From: an uncultured Brevibacterium sp.
Lineage (GTDB): Bacteria > Actinomycetota > Actinomycetes > Actinomycetales > Brevibacteriaceae
DNA length: 8,976 nucleotides
Assembly: GCA_902489185.1 (NCBI GenBank)
Contig: CABTZC010000063.1
Location: forward strand, 1 to 8,976
Direction of reading: 5' to 3'
The notes beneath the pieces are model-generated. The model did not search any database, had not been told where the DNA came from, and was given only the letters and a program-made list of their open reading frames with translations. Shown one piece after another: positions 1-6,224 of the stretch. Every line of letters begins with the position of its first letter. Position 1 is the first letter of the stretch. The position numbers and the translations under genes are program-made.

Positions 1-1002
1 GCCGGGCAGATCACCGGTTGGGGCGAATCCGTAGCAATGTCGGCGCCGCTGTATTCCTCCGAATACGTAGAAGGCGGGATCGACGTGACCCGCCGGTGGA
101 TCGCCCCCATCCTGTTTGATGTGGAAGACCTACGTGCCGAGCGCGTCGCATGGCACCTGCGCCATATTGTTGGTCACCAGATGGCTAAGTCAGCTATGGA
201 AATGGCGGTCTTGGACGCGCAATTGCAGGCAACGGGATTGTCATTCAAGGATTACTTGGGTGGCGTGACGGACACGGTTCCATCCGGTGTGAGCGTGGGA
301 ATCCAGGACTCCATCCCCGAACTCCTCAAGGTTATTGGCGGGTACATGGAAGAGGGTTACGCCCGCATCAAGCTCAAGATTAAGCCGGGTAAGGACATCG
401 AACCTGTCGCGGCGGTGCGGAAGGAATTCGGTGACGACTTCTTGTTCCAGGTCGACGCCAACGCCGCGTACACCCTGGTTGACGCCGCTCATCTGAAGAA
501 GCTGGACGACTACGGCCTTCTGCTTATCGAACAGCCACTGGGCGAGGCAGACATCCGCCAGCACGCACTGCTTGCCAAGCAGATGAGCACGCCCATGTGC
601 TTGGACGAGTCGATCGTGTCCGCCGAAGCAGCTGCCGACGCGATCTCGCTGGGTGCCGCTGACGTCATCAACATCAAGCCTGGACGCGTTGGTGGGTATC
701 TCGAAGCGAAGAAGATCCACGACTTGGCATCGGCCCACGGTGTCGCGGTGTGGCACGGTGGCATGTTGGAACTGGGAATCGGGCGTGCGGCCAACGCCGC
801 AATGGCGTCCTTGCCCGGGTTCACCCTGCCCGGCGACATCTCCGGATCCAAGCGTTTCTTCCACGAAGACATCACGGAAGAAATCGTTCAGCACGATGGT
901 GTTGTCGACGTCCCCACCGGCCCAGGGTTCGGAGTCACCGTTAACCGGGAGACGCTTGCGAAGTTCACTCGCGAAACAATCGACATCACGCCTCAGAAGT
1001 AG
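1..1002 (+). CDS. menC: o-Succinylbenzoate synthase / N-succinylamino-acid racemase, 5' end cut by window
   Basis: This is an enolase-superfamily enzyme of the muconate-lactonizing subgroup. It is expected to dehydrate SHCHC to o-succinylbenzoate in menaquinone synthesis and/or racemise N-succinylamino acids, in the cytosol. The frame is open from base 1 (residues AGQITGWGES precede the first ATG at 37), so the true start lies upstream. Counting from that ATG, K112-x-K114 (IKLKIKPG) and K214 (INIKPGR) are the catalytic lysines, and D140, E165 and D190 are the Mg2+ ligands. The gaps K114-D140-E165-D190-K214 (26, 25, 25, 24) match those of the Amycolatopsis NSAR/OSBS (K163, D189, E214, D239, K263), which suggests about 37 residues are missing here. 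R217 corresponds to the Arg266 linked to racemase ability, so the substrate is not settled. The gene converges on the next one with only 5 nt between stop codons. The family call is sure; the exact reaction is inferred. Confidence 0.9.
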   Translation, partial: AGQITGWGESVAMSAPLYSSEYVEGGIDVTRRWIAPILFDVEDLRAERVAWHLRHIVGHQMAKSAMEMAVLDAQLQATGLSFKDYLGGVTDTVPSGVSVGIQDSIPELLKVIGGYMEEGYARIKLKIKPGKDIEPVAAVRKEFGDDFLFQVDANAAYTLVDAAHLKKLDDYGLLLIEQPLGEADIRQHALLAKQMSTPMCLDESIVSAEAAADAISLGAADVINIKPGRVGGYLEAKKIHDLASAHGVAVWHGGMLELGIGRAANAAMASLPGFTLPGDISGSKRFFHEDITEEIVQHDGVVDVPTGPGFGVTVNRETLAKFTRETIDITPQK

Positions 1003-1007
1003 AGGGT

Positions 1008-1508
1008 TTAGTCGTCGTCCGGTTCGTCGACCGGCCCCTTGTCGCGTGGTTCGTCTTCTGAACCACCCTCAGCGCGACCGGCGTCGTCGGAATCTTGCTC
1101 GCCACGACCTCGGCGGTCACGTTCAGCAAGCGCGTCACTAATGAATTTAGCGATCTCAGCGGCGCCCGGATATGAGCGTGGGTGGGATTCCGGCCGAGGT
1201 GGTTCCTGCGGTTCTGCAGAAAACCCTGCCCTGCGCGATGGGCGAGGGTCTTCACCCCAGGTGAAAGGGAAGTCGTGCATGAGATCCCCCAGAAACTCCT
1301 GAAACTGTACCGGTGAAGCGTGGCGCTTGGAGTGGGTGTGCGGTTCGCGTTCGTGGTAGTCAGAACCTTTCGCTTCTGACTGTTCGCCGTTGTCGCGCTC
1401 TTCGTCAACGTCACCTAAGTGACGGCGGAGGGACGCGACTTCACGGCGCAACGACTGCAATTCTGCTCGGATGTGGGTCAGTTCATACATAATGTCGCGA
1501 GAGTCCAT
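1008..1508 (-). CDS. Unrecognised charged protein with N-terminal coiled coil
   Basis: I do not recognise this 166-residue protein. Residues 8-35 (YELTHIRAELQSLRREVASL) have heptad-like spacing of Leu/Ile/Val and should form a short coiled coil. Residues 36-65 are very hydrophilic. Residues 66-85 (SPVQFQEFLGDLMHDFPFTW) form the only hydrophobic/aromatic patch, a possible interaction motif. A second likely helix (AAEIAKFISDALAERDRR, about 114-131) leads into a disordered Asp/Glu/Gly/Arg-rich tail ending PDDD. There is no signal peptide or membrane segment, so it is probably cytosolic. The start is ATG 1508: an in-frame TGA sits two codons upstream, and GGGAG (1518-1522) lies 9 nt before it. 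It follows the DUF3817 gene on the same strand after a 61-nt gap, so they may be cotranscribed. Reading-frame integrity, a good ribosome site and gene packing support it as real; function is unknown. Confidence 0.75.
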   Translation of the reverse strand: MDSRDIMYELTHIRAELQSLRREVASLRRHLGDVDEERDNGEQSEAKGSDYHEREPHTHSKRHASPVQFQEFLGDLMHDFPFTWGEDPRPSRRAGFSAEPQEPPRPESHPRSYPGAAEIAKFISDALAERDRRGRGEQDSDDAGRAEGGSEDEPRDKGPVDEPDDD

Positions 1509-1569
1509 ACTTCAAGGCTCCCATATGAACTCAACCTGCGCGATGCAGTTTTCCTCCGTTTAGCGTGGC

Positions 1570-2022
1570 TTAGCTTTGCGGAATGGGTGGCCCCAGAATG
1601 AGCAGAACGGTAAACAGCACAGCAACGCCGACGAACCCAACAAGGACCGCCAAGAACGGGTGGCTGATTGCCCAGCCGCACAGGCGTTCAAACCAGTTGC
1701 GCGCTTGGCGGTTGTGGGGCAGCTCCCAGTCGCCTTCTAGCACTCCAGCTTTGTTGGCGTTGATTTCAAATGGGATTGTTGCATACGGCACGATCGCAGT
1801 GAGTAGTCCCAGTATGGTGCGTCCTAGTTTCCACCGTTGCGACGTTCCTACCAGAACAGTCACCACGCAGTAGGAAAGGAACACGAAACCGTGGATTCCT
1901 CCACCGATTCGTACGCCCAGTTCAGTCACGCCGGTGTATTTCAGGATCATTCCGGCGATCAAGAGGGTCCATGTTACGGCTTCTGCGAAAGCAAAAAGTG
2001 AGAATAGTTTTTTCGGAGTCAC
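1570..2022 (-). CDS. DUF3817 family integral membrane protein
   Basis: This is a 150-residue membrane protein when read from GTG 2022. Its first part matches DUF3817: the start TPKKLFSLFAFAEAVTWTLL, then GMILKYTG, then GVRIGGGIHGFVFLSYCVV, a basic loop QRWKLGR, and a third segment ending in VPYATIPFE. Membrane spans lie at roughly residues 6-28, 40-60 and 68-87. An additional C-terminal segment has a short WELP loop, an amphipathic stretch and a fourth span at about 122-144, making it longer than a bare DUF3817 domain. No biochemical role is known to me. The frame stays open to a TTG at 2088, but the 22 extra residues look unlike the family and the family's usual start is the GTG. Neither start has a Shine-Dalgarno. 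A CATACT box 7 nt before the GTG suggests a leaderless mRNA. It is divergent from the VIT gene. Confidence 0.82.
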   Translation of the reverse strand: MTPKKLFSLFAFAEAVTWTLLIAGMILKYTGVTELGVRIGGGIHGFVFLSYCVVTVLVGTSQRWKLGRTILGLLTAIVPYATIPFEINANKAGVLEGDWELPHNRQARNWFERLCGWAISHPFLAVLVGFVGVAVLFTVLLILGPPIPQS

Positions 2023-2110
2023 GCAGTCAAGTATGACGGAACTATCTGGAATCCGGATCAGCCAAACGGTTGATCTAAATCCACCCAACGTTTAATCAAT
2101 TGCGCAAATG

Positions 2111-2139
2111 TTGAACTTATAAGTTAATGCTCATACAGT
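2111..2139 (+). promoter_or_regulatory. Sigma70-type promoter of the VIT gene, leaderless, with palindromic operator
   Basis: TTGAAC (2111-2116) and TACAGT (2134-2139) are separated by exactly 17 nt, a good housekeeping promoter. Only 6 nt lie between the -10 box and the GTG start at 2146, so transcription should begin at or next to the start codon, and no Shine-Dalgarno is present. The spacer and the end of the -35 box are covered by the perfect 12-bp palindrome AACTTATAAGTT (2114-2125), placed where a repressor would block RNA polymerase. Metal control by a DtxR/Fur/MntR-type protein would fit the iron/manganese transporter downstream, but the palindrome does not match the classic 19-bp DtxR box, so the regulator is unknown. 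Confidence 0.6.
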
Positions 2140-2145
2140 TATGCC

Positions 2146-3219
2146 GTGAGCACTGAAACTCAAGATATTCGCCGGTGGAAAAAACATTTGGCCAACGAGC
2201 GTGTTGAAGAACGCGTTTATCGTTCTTTAGCTCTGAAGCGCCAGGGCGAAGAACGTGAAATCCTCCTTGAACTCGCCGACGCTGAACGTCGCCATCAGGA
2301 TCACTGGATTTCTCGATTAGGTGAGCACGCACATGAGACGGTGCGCCCGTCGCTCAACATTCAGCTGCTTGCTCTGATGGCGCGGCTCTTTGGTTCGATT
2401 TTTGTGCTTGCGTTGGCGCAGCAGGCAGAAGCTCGGTCGCCGTATGACAGTGAGTCCGGCGCTACCCCTCAGATGGTGGCTGATGAACGCGTTCACGCCG
2501 AGGTCGTTCGGGCTCTCGCTGCCAAGTCGCGTGCCCGGATGTCGGGGAATTTTCGAGCGGCAATCTTTGGTGCTAATGACGGACTAGTTTCTAATGTGGC
2601 CCTGGTGTTGGGGGTGGGTGCCGCGGGGGTAAGCCCGCAGATTGTTCTTCTTACTGGTGTTTCTGGTTTGTTGGCGGGCGCCCTTTCAATGGCGGCCGGG
2701 GAGTATATTTCCGTGTCGTCGCAGCGTGAACTTATTGAGGCCGGGAATCCCCACCCTCGCGCGGTTGACAATCTCACCAGTCTGGATATCAATGCGAATG
2801 AGCTGGCCCTAGTGTTCCGAGCCCGGGGTATGGATGCAGATGAGTCCGACCTGGCGGCACGCACTGCGATCAGCAAAGCGAACGCTCACCGCAACCCAAC
2901 CTTTCTGCCGAAAAATATGGCATCGAATGACACTGAAGACTTAGGCACTGCAATGGGTGCAGCAATGAGCTCGTTCGTGTTTTTCGCAACCGGAGCAATC
3001 ATCCCCATCCTGCCCTACATCTTTGGTATGCAGGGGATTCCGGCTATGATCGTCTCCGCTGTTTTGGTGGGCATGGCACTCATGTTTACTGGTGGAGCGG
3101 TTGGTGTTTTGTCCGGGAAGACGCCTCTGCCTCGGGCGTTCCGCCAGCTTGCGATTGGTTATGGCGCAGCTGTGGTGACGATTCTTTTGGGCATGCTTTT
3201 TGGAACCGTAGCGGGATAA
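2146..3219 (+). CDS. Ferritin-like domain fused to VIT1/CCC1 iron/manganese transporter (MbfA-like)
   Basis: This 357-residue membrane protein is predicted to move Fe2+ or Mn2+ out of the cytosol. Residues 8-125 form a rubrerythrin/ferritin-like four-helix domain with a plausible di-iron set: E18 or E21/E22 (ANERVEERVYRS), E47-R-R-H50, E95 and E114-R-V-H117. The VIT1 part follows: the family signature GANDGLVSN (142-150) opening span 1, GALSMAAGEYISVSSQRE (178-195) in and after span 2, a cytosolic linker (196-265) rich in acidic residues, and three more spans at about 268-292, 299-322 and 333-356. The order matches the membrane-bound ferritin MbfA of rhizobia, an iron exporter in the iron/peroxide stress response; transport direction here is inferred from that. 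The start is GTG 2146, chosen because it lies 6 nt after a good -10 box. The gene is monocistronic and ends before a strong terminator. Confidence 0.9.
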   Translation: MSTETQDIRRWKKHLANERVEERVYRSLALKRQGEEREILLELADAERRHQDHWISRLGEHAHETVRPSLNIQLLALMARLFGSIFVLALAQQAEARSPYDSESGATPQMVADERVHAEVVRALAAKSRARMSGNFRAAIFGANDGLVSNVALVLGVGAAGVSPQIVLLTGVSGLLAGALSMAAGEYISVSSQRELIEAGNPHPRAVDNLTSLDINANELALVFRARGMDADESDLAARTAISKANAHRNPTFLPKNMASNDTEDLGTAMGAAMSSFVFFATGAIIPILPYIFGMQGIPAMIVSAVLVGMALMFTGGAVGVLSGKTPLPRAFRQLAIGYGAAVVTILLGMLFGTVAG

Positions 3220-3250
3220 GACAACACAAACGGCAAAGCAACGGGATACA

Positions 3251-3288
3251 AAAAGCGCACCTTGAGCAGTTACTCAAGGTGCGCTTTT
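3251..3288. terminator. Bidirectional intrinsic terminator
   Basis: AAAAGCGCACCTTGAG (3251-3266), a 6-nt loop CAGTTA, then CTCAAGGTGCGCTTTT (3273-3288) form a perfect 16-bp stem whose outer four pairs are A-T. Read on the plus strand the hairpin ends in a T run after the VIT gene; read on the minus strand the A run becomes the T tract after the LPXTG peptidase. One hairpin therefore serves both convergent genes. Confidence 0.92.
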
Positions 3289-3321
3289 CTATCTAATTTC
3301 TAGCGCTGCTGGCATTCGCCT

Positions 3322-5082
3322 TTACTGACGCTTGCGTCGGGTGAGCACCACGGTTGCCGATCCCACCGCTACAAGGACTGCAGCCCCTGCGATCCATGGC
3401 ATCATTTCGCTACCGGTGCGTGGCAGGTTGGAGTCGCCAGCCTGGGCATCGTCTTCCTTGGCGTCGCCCTTCGAGTTGTCTTCCTGAGCGTCGTCTTCCG
3501 TAGCGTCGCCCTCAGGCTTGCTACCTTCAGAGTCGTCACCTTCTGGCTTGCCACCTTCAGAGTCGTCTTCCGAAGGAGCTTCCTCTTCAGGAGCTTCCTC
3601 TGTTGGGTCCTCTTCAGGTTTCTGAGCGTCTTCAGCTTTGTGCTCATCGGTGTAAGCGAGCTGGTAGGTTGCGTTCGCAATCGATGGAACAATCGCGTTG
3701 ATGGAGTCGGTGTTCACGTTCTCCAAAGTGTCGGTGATCTGGTGGTAATTGGTGTCGAGCTGCTTACCAACTTCACCACCGAACAGTTTGGCTTCTTCTT
3801 CGGTCTTGACTTCGTCAGCACCGGAGTTCACGCCACCAACTGGGATACCGGCGTCCATGAACGCCTGGTAGTCGGAGCGTCCGGAGAACTCGGCGCCGAT
3901 GTATGGCTGGTCAACAGAGTCGAAGTAGTCGGTGTAGAGCTTCTCGAGTTCAACTGAGCCTTCAGGAACCTTCACGTCTTCTGGAATGTCGCGGTAGTCA
4001 CCGTTAGCGTCCAGAGTGGAAACTGCGTAGTTGTTTGAGCCGATCATGTCGTAGTTGAGGTACGAGGTGATCTTGCCCAGTTCTTCATCAGAGAGGGATT
4101 CGACGTAGTGAGTGGATCCTACGAGCCCAACTTCTTCAGCACCCCAAATACCGATGCGAACTTTGTTGTCGACTTCTCGTTCTTGGTTGGCAAGGCCTTT
4201 AGCAACAGTGAGAACACCGGCTACACCTGAAGCGTTGTCGTTGATACCGGGGCCTTCTGGGACACCGTCGAGGTGTGCGCCAAGCATGTGGACGTTGTTA
4301 GGGTCACCGGCTTTGGTTTCAGCCAGGATGTTCCAGGTCTCAGACTCCAGGAATTCGGTTTCCAGCGTCAAAGAAGCCTTGACGTCAGCGTCTTCTGCGG
4401 TGAGTTTGTCGCGGAGCGAGTCACCTGTAGCTTGGTCCACGGAGACCGCTGGGGCAGATCCTTCGAAGCGTTCACCAAGTGTTCCGTTCAAGTCGCCCTC
4501 TTCGTTGTTGTAGACGATAACACCGGCCGCACCCTTTTCAGAGGCGTTAACCACCTTTTCGGAGAACGCGCATTCACCGCGCTGAACCAGCACGATTGCA
4601 TCTTTCACAGTTTCGTCGAAGTCATCTGTTGAGCATCCCAGCTCACCACCGGCGTTGTCACCGTAGTTGTCATCAACAGGAAGAACAACGGCCGCATCGG
4701 TGATGGGGTCCTTAGTTCCCTCTGTGTACGACAGCGACTGGGCTTTGACCGTTTCGCCGTCGACTGTCAGTTCGATCGTGCCGAACTTCTGGCTAGGTAC
4801 GGTGAAGTTTTGGCGCTTAACTTCGTAGCCCAAGTCAGTGAGCACTTTTTCGACGTATTCGCTGGCTTCTTCGTAACCCTTGGTTCCGAGTGCGCGGAAC
4901 TCTTCGTCTTCGTACTTCCACGTGATATCTGAAATGTCTTTCAGATACGCCATGGTGTCGTCGCCTGTGACGCCCATGGTGTTGAAGTGGGTTTCAGGTG
5001 CGGCTAGTGCTGGCGATGCCACCGAGGCACCTAGCGCAAGAGCAGCAACACTGGCTCCGGCTCCGTAAAGGAATCGCTTCAT
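3322..5082 (-). CDS. Secreted, LPXTG-anchored M28 family zinc aminopeptidase with PA domain
   Basis: This is a 586-residue cell-surface metallopeptidase, probably removing N-terminal amino acids from peptides outside the cell. A Sec signal peptide (KRFL, then a hydrophobic core, cleavage near ALA-AP at about residue 28) is followed by an N-terminal region. A PA domain spans about 129-244, with Cys150 and Cys171 placed for a disulfide. The M28 domain follows, with all expected zinc ligands and the catalytic Glu: H270 (GAHLDG), D282 (GINDNASG), E316/E317 (WGAEEVGLVGS), D345 (NYDMIGS) and H447 (NYHQITDT). Residues 485-550 form an acidic Pro/Glu/Asp stalk with tandem repeats. LPRTG (553-557), a hydrophobic span and RRKRQ make a complete sortase signal. 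ATG 5082 is chosen over ATG 5115 because it starts a textbook signal peptide. Relatives include the Streptomyces griseus aminopeptidase. Substrate is unknown. Confidence 0.93.
   Translation of the reverse strand: MKRFLYGAGASVAALALGASVASPALAAPETHFNTMGVTGDDTMAYLKDISDITWKYEDEEFRALGTKGYEEASEYVEKVLTDLGYEVKRQNFTVPSQKFGTIELTVDGETVKAQSLSYTEGTKDPITDAAVVLPVDDNYGDNAGGELGCSTDDFDETVKDAIVLVQRGECAFSEKVVNASEKGAAGVIVYNNEEGDLNGTLGERFEGSAPAVSVDQATGDSLRDKLTAEDADVKASLTLETEFLESETWNILAETKAGDPNNVHMLGAHLDGVPEGPGINDNASGVAGVLTVAKGLANQEREVDNKVRIGIWGAEEVGLVGSTHYVESLSDEELGKITSYLNYDMIGSNNYAVSTLDANGDYRDIPEDVKVPEGSVELEKLYTDYFDSVDQPYIGAEFSGRSDYQAFMDAGIPVGGVNSGADEVKTEEEAKLFGGEVGKQLDTNYHQITDTLENVNTDSINAIVPSIANATYQLAYTDEHKAEDAQKPEEDPTEEAPEEEAPSEDDSEGGKPEGDDSEGSKPEGDATEDDAQEDNSKGDAKEDDAQAGDSNLPRTGSEMMPWIAGAAVLVAVGSATVVLTRRKRQ
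3508..3567 (-). repeat. Two 30-bp tandem repeats in the peptidase stalk
   Basis: Two adjacent in-frame 30-bp units encode DDSEGGKPEG and DDSEGSKPEG. They differ at a few bases. Neighbouring weaker repeats (EEAPEEEAPSE, and ATEDDAQ / AKEDDAQ) extend the low-complexity acidic stalk that should carry the peptidase domain through the cell wall. Such repeats can change copy number between strains. Confidence 0.8.
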
Positions 5083-5115
5083 TGTGATTTCTTTCGTTAG
5101 TTTCCAGGAATGCAA

Positions 5116-5131
5116 TGTAACTTACATCACA
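5116..5131. promoter_or_regulatory. CRP/GlxR-like binding site upstream of the LPXTG peptidase
   Basis: TGTAACTTACATCACA fits the cAMP-receptor-type consensus TGTGA-N6-TCACA with one mismatch, and also carries the central TA of the actinobacterial GlxR form (TGTGANNTANNTCACA). It overlaps a perfect 13-bp palindrome ATGTAACTTACAT (5115-5127). It lies 33 nt upstream of the peptidase ATG, so cAMP-linked control of that gene is the simplest reading. The match is by eye; whether this organism has such a regulator cannot be seen here. Confidence 0.5.
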
Positions 5132-5166
5132 GAACCATAACAGTAGCCTGATTTTTTCCTGAGGTC

Positions 5167-5200
5167 GAGAGTTCTGTAACTTTTTTTCACATGAACTCTC
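5167..5200. promoter_or_regulatory. Inverted repeat GAGAGTTC-N18-GAACTCTC between divergent genes
   Basis: GAGAGTTC (5167-5174) and GAACTCTC (5193-5200) are perfect 8-bp inverted copies separated by 18 nt that contain a run of seven T. The repeat spans the probable -35 region of the rightward class IV enzyme gene and lies upstream of the leftward peptidase gene. It could be an operator with two half-sites or a long-loop hairpin. The loop includes TGTAACTT, also found at 5116-5123. Confidence 0.4.
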
Positions 5201-5212
5201 ACCCGATACACT
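5184..5212 (+). promoter_or_regulatory. Candidate promoter for the class IV PLP enzyme gene
   Basis: TACACT (5207-5212) resembles a -10 box, and TTTTCA (5184-5189) lies 17 nt before it as a weak -35. Transcription would begin near 5219 and leave an untranslated leader of about 50-60 nt. This is a weak call: the -35 is poor, and its overlap with the inverted repeat at 5167-5200 is the main reason to note it. Confidence 0.3.
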
Positions 5213-5279
5213 CCACGGCCCGAGTCCTTAAACCTACTCGTCTACCAGCACTTCACCTGCTTAAATGAGGCGTATGACC

Positions 5280-6173
5280 GTGACAAACACCGCCGCACTC
5301 ATCGACGTTGAAGCGAATAACTTCGTCTTACACGATCCATCACAATTGTTGCTTTCACTTGACGATTTAGCCGCCCACCGGGGTGACGGAATCTTCGAAA
5401 CTGTGCTGGTGACATATCGCGACGACACCACCTACATCCACAATCAGGCACTCCACTTCCAGCGCTTCATCGACTCGGCCTGCATGCTTGAACTCCCCTC
5501 TCCAGACCCCAAACTGTGGGAAGAAGCGCTGCGCGCCACGGCCAAGCAGTACAAAGAACTCAACCCTGACTCCCACACCGTCTCAATTCGCTACACCTTA
5601 AGCCGCGGGCACGACAGCGACACCACTACGCACACGCCTCACGGCTGGGTTTTCACAGCGCCCGTGCCTCGCCCCGAACCCACGGAAATCACAGTCATCA
5701 CCCTGAATTCCGGACTCAGCTCGACCACCGCGGAGTCAGCCCCCTGGCTTCTCCGTGGAGCGAAGACCCTCTCATACGCCACCAACCAGGCCGCAAAACG
5801 GTACGCACTCAGCAACGGCGCCAACGACGCACTCTTCCACACCAGCGACGGCTACGCCTTAGAGGGCCCCAACTCCACACTCATCCTGCGCATAGGCGAC
5901 CAACTCATCACCCCAGACCCCAAAATCGGGATCCTGCACGGCACCACCCAACGGTGCATTTTTGAAAACGCAAGCTCACAGGGCCTCCTCACCCAGTACG
6001 CCAACGTCACCTTGGACGACTTCGGCAACGCCCACGGAGCGTGGCTCGTGTCCTCTGTCCGCGGCTGCCGGCCCATATCGACGATCCTTTCAAGCACCTC
6101 GGGCCCAGCCACGCATATTCCCGTCGATCACGACCTCACCGAACACATGCTGCAGTGGGTTCTGTCCAGCTGA
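5280..6173 (+). CDS. pabC: Class IV PLP-dependent enzyme, probably aminodeoxychorismate lyase
   Basis: This enzyme probably splits 4-amino-4-deoxychorismate into p-aminobenzoate and pyruvate for folate synthesis in the cytosol. Family marks, numbered from ATG 5265: HRGDGIFET (38-46), the GxFET-type motif near the cofactor; GAKTLSYATNQ (165-175), with K167 the expected Schiff-base lysine; and the class IV signature from E200 (EGPNSTLIL) through TPDPKIGILHGTTQR (216-230). The length, about 297-302 residues, suits the family. Branched-chain or D-amino-acid aminotransferases share this fold; the short, divergent sequence and lack of their typical motifs favour PabC. The start is uncertain: ATG 5265 and ATG 5274 are in frame, but GAGG (5267-5270) lies 9 nt before GTG 5280 and too close to ATG 5274, so the GTG is preferred. 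No pabA/pabB neighbour is visible. Confidence 0.8.
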   Translation: MTNTAALIDVEANNFVLHDPSQLLLSLDDLAAHRGDGIFETVLVTYRDDTTYIHNQALHFQRFIDSACMLELPSPDPKLWEEALRATAKQYKELNPDSHTVSIRYTLSRGHDSDTTTHTPHGWVFTAPVPRPEPTEITVITLNSGLSSTTAESAPWLLRGAKTLSYATNQAAKRYALSNGANDALFHTSDGYALEGPNSTLILRIGDQLITPDPKIGILHGTTQRCIFENASSQGLLTQYANVTLDDFGNAHGAWLVSSVRGCRPISTILSSTSGPATHIPVDHDLTEHMLQWVLSS

Positions 6174-6191
6174 CAGAACGCGATAGCCTGG

Positions 6192-6203
6192 GTCTGTACA
6201 GAC
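6192..6203. promoter_or_regulatory. Perfect 12-bp palindrome upstream of the DUF4235 gene
   Basis: GTCTGTACAGAC is an exact palindrome 21 nt before the DUF4235 start codon, just upstream of its ribosome site. A CTGACA box (6170-6175) overlaps the stop codon of the preceding gene and could be a -35, with a poor -10 inside the palindrome. The palindrome may therefore be an operator on a small independent promoter. The binding protein is unknown. Confidence 0.35.
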
Positions 6204-6224
6204 ATCGATTCAAGAAGGTCACTC

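Noticed and set aside
241..894. Long minus-strand open frame opposite the menC-like gene
   Set aside because: It lies wholly inside a gene with intact catalytic motifs; its translation is low in family resemblance and rich in His/Arg/Gln/Val as expected of an antisense shadow.
2023..2088. Upstream extension of the DUF3817 protein to TTG 2088
   Set aside because: The first 22 residues do not resemble the family, there is no ribosome site, and the family's normal N-terminus begins at GTG 2022.
2097..2107. Short palindromes CAATTG and TTGCGCAA near the divergent promoters
   Set aside because: They are 6-8 bp only, overlapping and AT-rich; expected by chance and not aligned with a promoter element.
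3508..3640. Acidic repeats in the peptidase considered as a separate repeat array or CRISPR-like element
   Set aside because: They are in frame, encode the low-complexity wall-spanning stalk, and have no uniform spacers.
5083..5115. Longer N-terminus (ATG 5115) of the LPXTG peptidase
   Set aside because: ATG 5082 starts a standard signal peptide with Lys-Arg then a hydrophobic core; the extra 11 residues would place polar residues before it, and ATG 5115 lies immediately next to the CRP-like site, leaving no leader.
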